Below, one piece after another: positions 5,952 to 5,980 of a DNA stretch of 5,980 nucleotides (position 1 is its first letter; each line of letters opens with the position of its first letter). Under the pieces are notes generated by a model, which saw only the letters and a program-made list of their open reading frames with translations, did no database searches and was not told where the DNA came from. The stretch covers positions 1 through 5,980 of the forward strand of contig JAQGPE010000731.1 of NCBI GenBank assembly GCA_028293225.1, written 5' to 3'. The DNA is from Akkermansiaceae bacterium (GTDB lineage Bacteria > Verrucomicrobiota > Verrucomicrobiia > Verrucomicrobiales > Akkermansiaceae). A program made the position numbers and the translations under genes.

Positions 5952-5959
5952 GGTGTTTT

Positions 5960-5973
5960 TAATACCGGTATTA
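5960..5973. promoter_or_regulatory. Perfect 14-bp palindrome upstream of the AraC-type gene
   Basis: TAATACCGGTATTA is exactly self-complementary and AT-rich at its edges in an otherwise GC-rich window. Its near end is eight bases from the regulator's start codon on the minus strand, and it includes -10-like strings on both strands (TATTAT at 5969-5974 on plus; TATTAA at 5958-5963 read on minus). This is the form of an operator for a dimeric repressor overlapping a promoter. AraC-family proteins usually bind direct repeats, so the binder may be another factor encoded beyond the window edge. The window ends seven bases later, so the flanking context is incomplete. Confidence 0.5.
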
Positions 5974-5980
5974 TTCTGCC

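Overview
The window is GC-rich, gene-dense bacterial chromosomal DNA with short intergenic gaps and few clear Shine-Dalgarno sites. The strong C/G third-position bias produces long antisense shadow frames. The two repeat-like intergenic segments (tandem CTTGGCG units at 836-859, and a CCTAGGG/CCCTAGG hairpin cluster at about 2544-2669) resemble elements I remember from Verrucomicrobia and Planctomycetes. A verrucomicrobial host is therefore a reasonable guess, but only from memory and not from a search.

Left part (1-2518, all on +): the last 41 codons of a protein with a tail like FAD-binding aromatic-hydroxylase or rifampicin-type monooxygenases; a small lipoprotein of unknown function (244-753); a 199-bp gap with a tandem repeat; and a complete 521-residue FAD-dependent dehydrogenase of the COG2509 type (953-2518).

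Middle (2519-2757): a 239-bp gap packed with consecutive inverted repeats, probably an interspersed repeat element rather than a single terminator.

Right part (2758-5951): a probable red/far-red photosensing module. A bacteriophytochrome on - (2758-4668) diverges from a biliverdin-producing heme oxygenase on + (4717-5316) across only 48 bp. The oxygenase makes the chromophore that the phytochrome binds. The phytochrome has the complete PAS-GAF-PHY sensory core and a conserved candidate chromophore cysteine (Cys26). It ends in what looks like one more PAS domain and carries no histidine kinase, GGDEF or other enzymatic output. An AraC-family regulator on - (5277-5951) is convergent with the oxygenase, and their 3' ends overlap by 40 bp. 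A perfect 14-bp palindrome lies just upstream of its start codon.

The most interesting reading is a kinase-less phytochrome packaged with its own chromophore enzyme and a DNA-binding regulator that could be its output. Linking the AraC protein to light signalling is inference from position only.
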